A stretch of 64,000 nt of DNA from Varroa destructor. Lineage: Eukaryota; Arthropoda; Arachnida; Mesostigmata; Varroidae. The notes beneath the pieces were generated by a model. The model had not been told where the DNA came from and ran no database searches. It was given only the letters and a program-made list of their open reading frames with translations. Location: assembly GCF_002443255.2 (NCBI RefSeq), contig NW_019211456.1, positions 27,277,341-27,341,340 on the forward strand, given 5' to 3'. Position 1 is the first letter of the stretch; every line of letters starts with the position of its first letter. Below, in pieces: positions 12,601-25,800 of this stretch. The position numbers and the translations under genes were made by a program.

Positions 12601-15600
12601 AACGGACCAGAAAATATACCGGTTACTGCATGAGAAAGCAAATAAAATGTCACTTTAATTACAGCGTCCTATTAATTTCCATTTAGGAGATGAGAAGTTA
12701 TTGAATTCGTCAAGAATGAGCTTTTGAGAAGCGCCAACATGTCCATTGGTTAAAACGATGCTGTAAGTGACACAGTCGTTCCAGTCTAATATGATATCTA
12801 TTGTAGTTGAAACGATTTATAAAAAAGGTGTACGGGTTTTTTTAATAAGAATCACAGAAGGTGGGCTGTGTTACTTTTTGAATGCCTTAAGCGACTAAAT
12901 CCGTACACAGTTGCGTTAGTTCCATAAATCTCATCATTTTTCAACATTGCATATTACTATATCCCGCTAATTACCAGTAATAATCAGTTATTTGGCGCCT
13001 TCGCCCTTTCCGTTAATGTTCACTATTTCCGAGCTAAGGTGATTTGGTCAGACATATGTAGGCGTAAGTAGAACTAATCGACGTCATACGAGCGACCAAT
13101 GGTCACCGCAGCTGCACTTGCTCACCTAGCTCCCGATCTTTTTACCGTTCGGAAACAACATCAAAAGCTTGTATTGAAGGGTACATGCTAATTAAGATTC
13201 GGTTCACTTTTGTCAATGTTTTATAACGTCACATTTCTATCTGCTATATATGTTTATATATATATACCTTCATCACAAATATGGTAATTACGATAATTGT
13301 GGTAATAATAAGAGTAATATTAAATTCTCACCGGAACTCGTACAATATATATTCATGTACGAGTGTATTGCAAGTGTCTTGGTTACACCCACTCTGCATT
13401 TCTGCCCTTAACACCCAGTTGTTATTAAGGGCTGTCAATATACTATGTATTATTTTTGGTTGGGCTCGCCACGAAGTGGGCTGCAAAAACGTCATTGTGT
13501 GGCTTTCGCTCACAAACAACCCCCAATTATATTTTGCTCACTTTCGTTCAAAAATAATTACCTATACAAAGGCTTCTCTCATTAAGGATGCGTAAAATGA
13601 CGCGCTCTCAGCCGTAGTGTTACAGCACAAAAACAGCTGAAAGGCTGCAAATAAAAAAAATTATGACTAATCCTAAAAACCATGACAGTTGAAATATTAT
13701 TAGAGATTCTCTGCCAACAAGGACGAATCGATAAAGTTAAAACAAACATATACTTGTACTCATGTACAAGGGAAGTTAAATACAGTAGTGAGCTAATTAC
13801 CGACGCTGATTTTGTTGCTATCCTAATTGACGAACAGGCAATTTATAATTAACGACTGTTATTGACCTAATCAACAGGTGAAAATAATTAATGTTTTCGA
13901 GCCCATATGTTACCCATACGGATAATAACAACAACAACAACAACAACAATAGCAATAGTAGCTGAAGACGAAAAAGGTAGCATTTCGTCTTATGATTCAT
14001 ACTTATGGATGTGAAGGTAAGATCGTGTTTCGACGAACGTCTGAAGGTGTTCTAGTAGCAGGACAGCTAACGTAGCTAATGTGAATCTCTTTCTCATGTT
14101 TCATTGAACGAATTAAATGTTCATGCAATCAACGACCAGAGCTAAGGCAACGTTAGATCCAATTCACTCGAGCCATTCGTTAAGTCCGTCTAAAATCCAG
14201 TGTACTGATTGGTTTATTAATAGGTAACGAAACATGCTTTAAAAAATAATAACATTTGTTAACCTGATAGGCGTATATTTATTCCCTAGGCTGCCCATTG
14301 GAAATGTTTACCTGGGTTCAGAGGCAACAAACGGGCGCCATGTTGATTATTTTCTATGGCAAAAGGCTTTCACGCGCGTACTTCCGACACACGTTCCTAT
14401 GTGATCTTGATAATCACCACCGACTGACAGGTCATTCTCATACATTTTATGCTGACGACATTTACTGCCAAAGCTTTATGCACCTTTGTAACTTGCATCC
14501 CATCGAGTTCGTTTTTTGATTTCTGTCCACCAAACAAGCATCTACCGACAGTCTTCTTGTTCTTGTACTGTTGCTAACGGATTTCATAGGATAATTTCGC
14601 TGTACATAGTGGTACTTGAAGTTGTCTATTTAAGTTGATAGGATCGGTAATACAAAAGCGCACTTATCGCCTAAGTAGGAGAAGCTGATATAAATGAACT
14701 TCGGGCACTCTCCAGATCGATCGTCCTTTCATCAAATTTGACCGTTATGTGGTGAGAGAGCATCATGGACGTAACATATTTGTGTCATGAACATGGATGG
14801 TCTACTATAAACCTACGTCTCTAATTCATCGATGGCTCGACCCAGCGGCTAAAATTTCTGTAGTCTCCCAGAAAAAGAACTTCGATAGAAGCATTTGTTC
14901 CATCCTTTTAGGTGTAGCAGCAAATCACTGAATGCTTGAAGTTAAGATGAAACAAGTTGCTCATTTAAAATAAGCATGCTTCAATCATGAGCTCAGACAA
15001 GTTATTTTTGAAAAGCTTGATAAAGATATGGGTGACTGAGAACAATAGCTATACGTTTAGAGATGATTACATGTTTTCAAAACAATTTCGGATCAAAACG
15101 GTATAAACTAGTCATCGACAGGCAGTTCGTCTAGCATGAATACCTAGTGAACATAGTATACGGTTATGCTAAAAAAGGAATGAACTTAAGTTCTGGTTTA
15201 TGGTCCAGATACAATTTGTTGATATTTTCAGTTTATGTGACAGATTCTATAGGTAGAAAAGGTTCTCATAACGTGTCCCTCTATCCGTTTCTCGATATAT
15301 ACATCTGCCACTCCTATGCAAAAAGCAGCTCTGTAGCCAACCTTATCGTATTGATGCTCGTCATTTCCTCCTGTTTGTTTACTTCTGGCTGAATACAACC
15401 TTTGCTTGATTTAGCAAGGGTGGGACGTGAACCTAGTTAACACGGAGCTTCCGGAGGAGGAGCCTTTGTCACAACTGTGTGGCGATGTTCGTAAATTCAC
15501 TACATCAACGTTACTTTCGAGTTGTCACTTCATAAAACGTCAAGTATGCGCAGAATATCTTAATGCAACACTATCAACGGCGTACACAGGATAACGAGCA

Positions 15601-16100
15601 ATTGTAATTATATAATGTAATAGTCGTATAACTTGTAAATCAAAACATCCTAGACAAGACGCCCCGCAAATTGTTAGATTTCTGTTCTTCTCCTGCTAGT
15701 CTTTTTGCCATAAGTCTATATTCTATAAGTTATTTACCCGCATTGTACAATACGACAGACGTGTGCCTACGTATTAGGCTCATAATGCCATGACTCGTCA
15801 AGTGAAAACCATACTATGTCCATTGTACACATGTTCCAATCGTTCAACTAGCTAACTTCGTAGATCTACGTACTGTATTGGGATAAAGGGCTCGTGACAG
15901 CGAGAAATCACGTTTACCTTAAAAATAATCATTGCAATGGATTGCCCTTAATTTCAAGAGCTCCTTCCTTATCGTATCGTATCATATTGGTACAAATGCA
16001 ATACTCATCGGTCGCACTAGCTGTAAATGTAGGTGGATAGACTTTCACATTCTATTGTATTACATATATGTACATATATTTAGATATATTCGGTCGGTAT
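9650..16100. other. Intergenic, no gene seen
   Basis: This stretch is AT-rich and holds only short open frames without recognisable domains, codon bias or linked splice sites. I see no tRNA cloverleaf or long repeat in it. Runs of AAC occur near 13927-13950 and short TA runs near 13250-13265. Confidence 0.6.
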
Positions 16101-17385
16101 TTAATCAGATGGTTTTTACAAGATTTCAAGGTCTATCGCTCAGCACTAAAACGAGGTACTTTCGTCTTCCGTTGTCGACGCTGGAAAAACTAAGTGCGAA
16201 GACTGGCTGGAGTGTTTTTGTCGAAACATGTTCACAACGTTAAACTGCTGAGACGTTTCATGTTTTCCAGTACACGGTCGCTAACGTTGCTGATAAGCTA
16301 AAGCACCCTTCTGCTGTCGTCGCGTGAAATCAGTAAAAAGAATTAAAAGGTGCCACGAAGCACAAGGGCCTTTGTTTCAAATTTTACGTCTGGCATCGCC
16401 GTTAGAAATTCCATCAGACAGCTGGCTCCCAGCACGAAACGAAATGTACCTATGCTTGGATTCGAACCTAGATCACAACGTGTCTTTAAGATCGAAGAAC
16501 GAAACTACCACGAAGGAATGTAGAAAGGCTAGGTGGTTATTTACGAGCTCCAAGAAAAGTTAAATTCGTCTCTTATTCGTCTCTAGAGCGGTTTAAAAGA
16601 TTGTAGACCAGTTCTTCTGAAAGTTAGGTTTTGCCGCCGACTCAAGGGCAATAGACCTGCCAAGAAACATAGATCGCATGTTCGCATGAAGCGAACCCGT
16701 CTTCATTTGGAAACTGGACCGCTGAAAACTGAGAGAAGCCTGTTTCTCAAAGGAATTTCATTTTGAAACTCTCGGGAAAAAACTCATCATTCATTCAGAC
16801 GTTTTGGCAAACGATTTTCTAAAAACCGCATTATGTCGAAAATTCAACATCTGTTGGAAGTTTTGATGTGGTTTATTATGTGTATCAAAGGCACTGGGAT
16901 GACACATTTCGCACAGGGGATAATAATGCACAAAGAATATGCTGAAGTTATCGAGAGCAAGACGGTGCCTCCAGTACAATAGTTCCACCGGTGACTATAT
17001 CTTCATGCATGGTAAAGCTACTAGTTGGCAATGACACTAGAGGTGCTGCCATGACCTGCTGTTTCACCAGATCTCAATCCAAAAATAGATGTCTAAAAAA
17101 TTATAACAACTGGTTTGGAAAGGACAGAGAATATGAAATATTTCAGATCTTTGTAAAAAAAATTACTGACGTTTGGCATCATGATCCACTCATATTTGCG
17201 GCAGCGAAAAACTCCATCAGAAACACGTTTCAGAGAGTGGCAGCAATTCTGTCTGTAAGGGGCAGTACCATGAAATACTATTGCTTGCAACGATCCCACA
17301 TGCTTTGTCAAAAATTCGAAAATATTTGCCGATTTCTTTATAACTATATGAACAGTCGCCAAAAAACCGTTTGAAAATATGTCGC
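16100..17385 (+). mobile_element. Dead Tc1/mariner-family transposon, copy 1
   Basis: Translated fragments on the plus strand match the Tc1-type transposase in the right order. A 49-residue frame at 16833-16982 contains MWFIMCIKGTGMTHF followed by EYAEVIES, corresponding to the family's GTG motif region. At 17063-17080 a second frame gives SPDLNP, then IDV and a stop where Trp is expected; SPDLNP-(I)E-x-W is the hallmark around the second catalytic Asp. Near 17190-17280 comes the C-terminal pattern ending in RGSTMKY. Frameshifts and stops break it throughout, so it is not active. A recognisable end is the segment at about 17360-17380, which is also found in copy 2. The 5' limit is uncertain: similarity to copy 2 begins near 16141. 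Confidence 0.8.
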
Positions 17386-17450
17386 TGTAGTGTCGTGCGA
17401 TGGGCCTGAAACTCGGTTCGAATTGTTGAGCCTATTTGATTGATAACCGG

Positions 17451-17454
<4 letters not shown>

Positions 17455-17500
<46 letters not shown>
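17455..17500. repeat. (TA)n microsatellite
   Basis: About 45 bases of alternating TA with one G interruption lie roughly 70 bases downstream of the recognisable end of transposon copy 1. Confidence 0.95.
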
Positions 17501-17509
17501 CACATCTAG

Positions 17510-19240
17510 GACTACTTCAAGCTATAATATTGTAATAATATGATTATCTTTTCTCTATTGTTTCTTCTTCTAATACCCTCTCGCATCCCACAAGTATACG
17601 AATACAAACGCTTTATCTTCTCGTTACGGTCAAAGATGTTTATGTCAATGTTTACTTAGTAGATTGTGACCACGGTGATAAGAAATTATTTATTTGTCGC
17701 TGTTATTATTGTTGTTACGGGTGTTGCTTTAGCTGGGCTTAGTCCGCGTACAATGCTAAACGTTGCATAAATTGCATCGGAAATATCGTGACGGAAACAA
17801 ATCAGCTGGAGTCTGGTAAGAGTGGACACTGGCTACTTAGAACCGTTTTGACAATCATTATCAAAATATACACTTTCGAATAATTAACCACACAAAATTT
17901 CTTAGATGGATCCACACTTTCAGGTCATTTGTCCATCCATTCAGACTCACGTAACAAGAGAACATGTATACATTTGCTTGTTTATATTTTCACTTTATAA
18001 CAATCGCTCATTACCAGTTCGGCGTATGCAGTTGCAAACTGCATTTAATTAGTTATTTCTTGGTTGTTAGCATTATTACGTTAGTTAGATAAGTATTTTC
18101 GTTTTTTTTTAATTAAGTCATTTTTAGTGGCGCTAAAATTTAAAATATATCAGTGTCGCCTTCTAAAATTGATTAGCTTTTTCCGTGTTCTTCGTTTATT
18201 TATTTGGGTAAAGGATGTATCTCTCAACTATGGAACCCATTTATGAAATCATTTTGTTTTTCTGTTTCCTGCTTTAAATGGGCCGTGCTGCACTAATTCT
18301 AACAGTTGCAATTTAATAAGTAGGGCGTAAAAGTATTTTCGTTGAAGGACTGTCAGTCTTAGGTTTATCAGAATTTTCGCTAGTCCCATGTGGCCTTGTG
18401 TCTCAAGAGCCTTCATATCATTAGTTTTATGACTCAACTTGAGGAGCCGAGTCGAATCACAGTCAGCGATCATCATTTAATTGTGTTTATGCAGCTTTAC
18501 TATACGCTTATATAGGTAGTTCCTTTTAGACCCTATTGAATCTTAGGTGTTGTTTATATCGAGAATTATCTGTGGTTTTGCTATTCTCTCTTGCGGCAAA
18601 GTTCGTCATTAGAGATCACTTTGCGGTGCCGATATTTTACAGGAATGGCTTTTTTCCTAGCTTGCAAGTAATGATATGTATGTGCTTAAGCAAATGGCAA
18701 AGCCACTAAGTTCATATAGTATCTACGTTTAAATACGTTTGATAGGTTAGTTCGTGTATGCAGGTAATTTGTAATAGTTTGTTTTTTTACCCATACAGAG
18801 CATTTGTAAGATGACTTGGTCGAATTCTCATTCTACAGAAGTATTTGCAATTTGTCGTCATTCGCTTCTTGCGGCCATTCAGAGTTCGGTTTTTTATAGA
18901 AATAAACCTTCAGCTGGAGATTGTTAAAACCAATCTTGACAAATGCCATCAGATGGCACTTCAAAGTTTACCTTCAATCCACTGCACAATCTTGGCTGTC
19001 TTAAGTGCCTTATTTTTCAGCAATATATAATTCTGTAATAAAGAATTTGCGGTTGCGATCATAGGACATCTGACTACTGAGCAGACGATCGCTATTGACG
19101 TGCTCGGCCAAAGTGCAAAACGAACACTTCATAGAAGAGGCCCACCAATCAATTTGCAAGCCAAACGGCTAAATTAAATATATGGGTAACAAAAACTAAA
19201 CGTGGTCGAAATAAGTTTCCTATCAACCTAATACAATTGG
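17510..19240. other. Intergenic, no gene seen
   Basis: AT-rich sequence between the transposon remnant and the 3' end of the mannosidase gene. Only short, unlinked open frames occur. An 8-bp inverted repeat near 18027 is within chance expectation. Confidence 0.6.
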
Positions 19241-19246
19241 GCCGTC

Positions 19247-19662
19247 TTTATTTCATCAGCCACCCAGAACAGTGCTTGTCGTCGTTATATTCTCCTGTAT
19301 TAGACGCACTTTCTCTCCTTCTCGCTTGCTCTATACTTTTATCTCTTACATTTTATAAGTACTATAATTCGTATTACTACTTCTACTATCGAAATATCAA
19401 TGCTAGTAAATTAAACACGATATATCTCCTCATTCATGGTCTTGTCTATCCGGAAGCCTCGCACACGCATATATATAGCATGTCTGAAAGCCTCCATTAG
19501 TCAGTACATTAGCATAATATGTATGTAGTATCTATATAAATCTTTCACTCATCTGTCGTTTTTTACCTATAATATTTTAAAAGAAGGGCTTCTCTATGTT
19601 TCTTAGCTAGCTAACTCTACAACGACGAATAATAGGACTGCTTGATTGGTTGCTCACTAGAA
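19247..19662 (-). other. Probable 3' UTR of Golgi alpha-mannosidase II
   Basis: Downstream of the stop on the minus strand the sequence becomes AT-rich at once. The first clear AATAAA read on that strand lies at 19252-19247, about 410 bases after the stop. Cleavage would be expected shortly below 19240. This is inferred from the signal alone. Confidence 0.45.
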
Positions 19663-22600
19663 TCATGGGATGAGTCGAGCCATTTTTACCGCCCGAATGT
19701 GGTTAGCCGGCACATGAATGTTCTCGGTGACGTGGAACACATCACCGGGGTACAGATCGCTGAGTGATGTGAACTGCGCGCTATCACCGAATGTCCGTCC
19801 AAAGAGCGTTGTTAAGTCCATGCCAGCCGATGTAATCTGGCACATACCGATAGGCACTAGCTCACTGCACGAATAACCTTCGTTGTGTAACGTAATGAGG
19901 AACTGAGGTTCTTCGCCGGTCCCGGTGTCCATGAAGCGAACGTTGACAAGGTGTAGGCCGCAAGGCTGAAGGGTCGATGAGGTTGAATATGACTCCTTTT
20001 TAGTGCCGTGAACTAATAGAGGAAGAGCAGGCGACGACAATGAATGGTACGTGAGCAAGGCCAACAATGAAGGCCGAGGATCGATGTCGCTTTGCGATTC
20101 GAGCACGAGCCGGAACGAGCTCAACGCGGGAATGTTGTCTTGTACCGGCTGAGCTAGTCCTCGGTTATCGTCCTGACTGAGCCGCCTGTCAAGGAACACA
20201 TACAACGAGCCTTGTTCGCCAAGGTCGGACACGCCGAGGGGCTGTGCTGATGCAAGGCTGAGCCGCGCGAAGCTGTCCTGTATGTAGGCCATGGCCGACA
20301 GCGGGTACACGTTGGCCTGAATAGGTAATTGATGCTGGTAGCGTCGTTCGACGTAACTGAAACCATTGAGATCGGTGAAGAATGATTTCGATTCGATCGA
20401 AGTAGAGACATGCATCAGCAACTCGAAATTGTTCGTTCGAGTGATGTCGACAATATTGTGTATCTCAATAGTTTGCCCATCGATGCCTGGTGACTCCTTG
20501 ATGCGGAAATGCACCTTGATATCTGAGGTAATAGTGAGTACCTCACTGACGAGGGCGCCTTTTACTGCGACAACAGTTGTCGGAACGAAACGTAGTGATG
20601 TGGGGGCGTCTTTCTCTGGCATGAACAGATACGCGCCGGATTTATCTCGTTTCGGGTTGCTGTGCGTGGAAAATCGCCAGAACGAGATTTCGACGGACGC
20701 CTGTGCGGTAGTCTGCGTCAGTCGGGTCAGCAGACCGGTGTACTTCGAGAAGCTCGCTGACAAACCGCTAGTCTCGACTTTGAAGTTCTGCTCATCAGAC
20801 GAGCTTACCTGAAAGACGCCCCCGCCGCTGTTCTCGCACGAGCTCTTGTAAAATATGACGTCCGCTCTCGACGGAGCCGTTTCGTGGCCACCGCGTGATA
20901 CCGTGAACGCTTTAACCTCGAGGGGTCGTAGTTCAACCTGGAAGCTTAACTCGAAGAGATCGTCGCGCAGCTTGCAGCCATCGAATGCGGGCGAAAGTTG
21001 AGACACCGCGCCTTTAACCGTCACGTCGGGTGATACCGTGTAAATCGTGACTACCTCTCGCCGAAGGGCGGTTAACGCATTTACAACCGACACGATATAG
21101 GAGGCCTGGCGAAAATCAAGCAATACCCTCGACGAGTAGCCCTCAACCGTTCCATTCAAGTTAATGACAATGTTGTTCTCACATGAATCAGTGTTGCCGA
21201 GCAAATATTCAGCAGATATGCGGATGATATTCATTGAGTTTGTTAATGCCTGGTTGAGTTTCATGCCATAGTCTTGCATTACGTGTGTTTTCGCCGTGCC
21301 CGTAATACCGTCATGGTGTTGAAAGAGCGAGAGGCCTCTTCTCGCTTGGTCCAGCATTTTCGTCACCCGACAGTTCATACCGTTTGCTTTGGCCAGACTG
21401 TGCACAATTTCAGCTGTCCTCAACGTCGACTCGACGCGCCTATCTAAAAACTTGTAAAATGGTCTCGATGTATAATAGCCAGACCAGTACTCATCATTCT
21501 TGTCTGCGTAAGTGAAGAAGTCGCCCGTCAGCGTAGGTATCGTAACGGCTGATGAACGCATATCGTTCTCAATTGACTGGAAATAGTCCTGAAGTGTGCC
21601 AAACTGCACGTTGGCATTCAATGACTCGTTCTTATTAATGAAATCCATAATTCTCTTGTAATTCGTATACTGGCTGTCCCATTCAGTACTACGGTCAAAA
21701 CGGAAGTCATCACCAAGCGGTATGAGCACTGAACTTGTCTGGTACAGCTGTGCTTTCTTGCGATACTGGTCGAGCAACAGCGCAGCTCGAGAAGCCACAT
21801 TCCTCTCGGTTATCTTGATCGGGGGCATTTTCCACGGACAGCTTGACCGGCTTGGTTTTAATCGCATAAAATCAAACTGGCAACAAACAGCTGGGTCAGG
21901 GCCGCATGTGTGCGGGACATCGTAACTATAGAAAGGCATCATGTGGCAAAACATATCTGTATCACCTTGCGTGTCCCAGGACTGGCGCCACTGAAATTCT
22001 AAAGCCCTAGCTCTTGCAAGATATTTTTTGAGAAAATAGTGCACTCGCTGTATGACCATATTCTTCAAGCCGAGTCCCTTCAGAAGAAACGCCATCGTTG
22101 GCGATAGCCCGAACGGGTCAATGGCCCAGCCATTTTTCGGCTTCGGTGCCGCCGGTAGATTTCGTTGCAACCATTCGTGGCCAAGTACGAGCTGTTCCAG
22201 CATGGCGTAGTAATGAGTGTTAGCTTCATCGTTCATCACCCAGCCGCCGGTAACGAACTCGAGGCGGCCCTCTTTCACCAGCCGGGTGACATTCTTCCGA
22301 ATCGGTTCGGGCTGTTCTTCGAACCATCGCGCAAAAAAAGAAATCTCAGCCCAAATAAAAGTCATGTCACGGTGTTGGCTTAGTTTAGCGACAGCGTATG
22401 TGAGGATATTTTTTGTGTTCTCGGTATAATACTTTTCAAACGTTTTTATCCATCCGGGATCGTTGTGCGAATGGGGCACAATGAACACCTTAAGTTTGTT
22501 GGTGGCATCCCACTGTGTCGAGTCATATTCAATGGGCCAGCCTTGCTTCCAAACTCCGCCGTCCTCATTGGTGAATGATACCGTCTGAATGATGCTCCGT

Positions 22601-22891
22601 ATGTCATAGTCACATTTAGCACGCGGGGGGACACTTTTCATGCAAAACATTGTGCTGGTATCGTGTAGCGTGTCGGATTTCCCGATCCCCGCAACGTCTG
22701 CTCCGGATGCAGCGACAGGAACTCTGGCTTTCTGTTCCGCTTCTTCTAGGCTGCGTTTCAGCGAAGCCAATTCTTGACGATTTTTCTTTACTTGTAGCTC
22801 GAGGTTCCGTAGTTCGGCGTCGAGATCCACTGTACCCTGCTCCGCGGGGCCTGGCGGGCCTATACCACGGAACAAAACCAATAGACATACT
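19663..22891 (-). CDS. Golgi alpha-mannosidase II (GH38), main exon; first coding exon missing
   Basis: This 3.2-kb exon starts after an acceptor (TTTTACAG, boundary at 22891/22892) and ends with TGA at 19663-19665. It encodes about 1,075 residues, close to full length for Golgi mannosidase II, a type II membrane enzyme that trims two mannoses from the N-glycan GlcNAcMan5GlcNAc2. The exon opens with VCLLVLF, apparently the end of the signal anchor, then a Pro-rich bend and a charged coiled-coil stem (about residues 17-53, numbered from the TTG at 22881). GH38 signatures follow: PHSHNDPGW (136-144), WAIDPFG with nucleophile Asp255, LIPLGDDFRF with the acid/base Asp near 392, and QHHDGITGTAK (521-531). 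Zinc ligands are expected at His139, Asp141, Asp255 and one of His522/523. All are intact. The cytoplasmic tail and start codon must lie in an upstream exon I could not identify. Confidence 0.95.
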
Positions 22892-25800
22892 CTGTAAAAG
22901 GTAAGCCAGACGCAGGCAGAAATAGAAATTCAGCGTTAGAATTGATATAATCGCACATATCTAATGCGACGTACTATTGGAGTACTAATGGACGCATATT
23001 ATGAACTGTATTATCATATTTTTAAAACTTTCTCGAATAATTTATATATTTGAGTTACTCATTGACATATTGCACGGACCAGAGCGTCTACCATGAGAGA
23101 TGAACTATTTTGACATCCCTCTAGGTTTCAACATTTGTTACCTCATTAAATTTTTCTGAATTTGAATATTTGTGAGAATTATTAACCTAATTGAATATAT
23201 CTGTGCACATACTAAATATGTTGAGCTGATATCGTCAACTCAACAACAAAAAGTAAGGTAAGTAAAAGGCCGCGACGTAGATATCACCCTAAGAAGCCTG
23301 TCATTTTCCACCAGAGGTAAACGATATGTCCATTTTAATTATGATTGTATTGCTAATTAATGTAGCATCTTAGTCTTTTAATTCAAAACAAAAGTCACTT
23401 CATGAAATGAAGTGCTAGAATATACGATAGAACTAGTAAATGTTGCATGATAAAAGTTTATAGGCTCTTCATAATCGCCAGTAACAAATTCATTATCTTC
23501 GATTAAGTTACCACTTTACGATTTGACTAGCGACAAACAACTGTTAGAAAAGTAATACTTTAGTTTCCAAGACAAGCTTGCTTTGCTCAGCCATTTTTAA
23601 AACCATTTGCAGAGTGGGCAAAGAAATTTTAATTTTTGCATTATTATCTACATATATATTGTAAACAAACTACGATGTCTACTTCGCTCGCGCTTTGATC
23701 TCTGCATCCTCTATTTTAGAAATCTGTTTGCCCAGAATTATTACGTTATTTTCGCAGTTATATACCTACAAACGATATTACAGTTAGAGATTTAACAAGC
23801 GTTATTAGAAAAGTCAGAGCTTTGTTGTTACAGGACATTCACGCATAAAACAGTTGTACAGATATTTTACAAAAATTGAACTTTTTTTTTTTTGATTTGC
23901 GTGCCATATTGAGCTTTCTGCTGTGTTAGTCCAAAGGCAAAAAATCCAATCATTTTTGCTTATACTGTGAAGCACATATTGCCTAAAAAAGAAGCAATAT
24001 TTGGAAACTAATGGTTAAACGGAGTCAAACATAGGAAATGTACTGTTTTCAAAAGTAACACTGCAAAATTTCGACTATTGGCTATATATCTTGGCTAGCT
24101 GCATATGAGCTGCTTAGTCTAACTGGCCCAAGCTGTACCTTCTAGCGTCATAATTTTCCAAAAAAAAACAGCTACACGAATGAGCCTCAAATTCGTCTAT
24201 TGTATTATCTAACACCCACATATATTATATGTATATATCTACCCGGAAATGGCTGTATACTCGTAAAATGATCCAAGGCATTGGTCCACGGAGCAATATG
24301 GTGAAAACAAAGATGGATGTCGGCATAAGTTCTCAACTTGACTCAACTTCTCACACCCAATAGCGTTGCTTTCCGGTATAAGTTAGGTTTAGTTTTTATT
24401 AATTAGAAGTTTATTACTGTGTAAAGTATCAACACTTTTAAAGCTTATTGAACTGTGGTAACATTATGTTAAAGTTTGCGCTTCTGGCAAACACTTTTTG
24501 CGAGTTCCGGTAACATTTTCGTCATCGAGATTTTTTTGATTCGACATGGAGGAGTTTCTAATGAAAAGAACAATTCAATCACCCACGCGTGGTCACAAAA
24601 TGTAGCTAGAGACCTGTAGATTGTCGCCAAGTGATTGTGTTCTTTTCTTGTGGATGTTTAACAAATGCTCAGTACTTCTGAAATGTTCTGGTTAGTTAAT
24701 GTTAGTAATTAGGTCATGCCAAAATAGACCATTTATAGATTGAAGGTTACTTCTACAAGATTTGCATTGCCAACATATAGCACGTAGTTCATGAACGGAT
24801 AAGTCGCAAGGTCAAAAATGCCTTCGTACTGTTCTCGACAACATCAGCGCTTTAAAATAGTTTTTCCCCACGTATAGTAATCTATTTGCTGAGAGTATAT
24901 CAGACGCGAGAATTAGCATTTCACTGCTCGGGCACAAAGGAGTCTATATAAATTACCCACACAATATAAAAATATACCAGCCAACAACGTCTAATAAGCT
25001 AGCCGAAAACGTTTCAACATGATTTGTTGCGCTAATATAATGAAATCACGTTAATCAAGTAGAATGGGTTACATGAGACTGCCTGTCTATCTGACGTCTA
25101 TTGCTGGCTTCAACACGGTGAAACTCTCGTTTTATGTAGAAGATAAACTTGATGCAATGGCAAAATCTAATAATTCTAATACTAGATTATGGATGACCCC
25201 ACTACCCCTTAGCCCAAGTCAGCTGAACTCCACGACAGAACTTGCACGTTTAATAGTTAGACTGCTAGAAACTGGAGATCGTACGTAGAGTTTACAAACG
25301 CCATATTACAGGCATAGCGACCTCCTTTATGCGGACAGTTCGATATCTATTTATAATGACTAACTAAGTAATGTATCTAAATTTATCCGCTTTCCGTTTT
25401 ATTTTATTTTATTTACATTTAATTTCAGAAACGTTCATAAAAATATCGTCATAAATATCTGTTGAATTCTTTTCTGTAGAAGACTATATGCTATAACCTG
25501 TTCTATATTAACGAGTCCGCTCTTCAAGGCTATTACAAGCGACATGAAATTCAGTATCCGATACTCGTTTCGTTTGATAAGGAACTGGGCGAAATCGAAA
25601 ACCGATATCACCACTGTGTAGCTAGAATAACAAGCTCATCTTGATATCGACACGGTATTGCATTATTGGATTACCCCATATGCAGAAACGTTTAATAACC
25701 AGGAAAAAGTAGGCTTCTGTATAAAGCTTAAAGTCAAATGTCGTCATCCACTGCAATGGGTAAGTGCGGCATTTAATATATGCTTTGACACACTTGCGAG

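Noticed and set aside
14298..14519. Open frame containing the word YADD, as in reverse transcriptases
   Set aside because: The surrounding residues have none of the other reverse-transcriptase blocks and the frame is only 73 codons; four residues match by chance.
16448..16475. tRNA-like T-arm on the minus strand (GGTTCGAATCC)
   Set aside because: The stem has a mismatch and I could not fold a matching acceptor stem or anticodon arm; it falls within or beside the transposon remnant.
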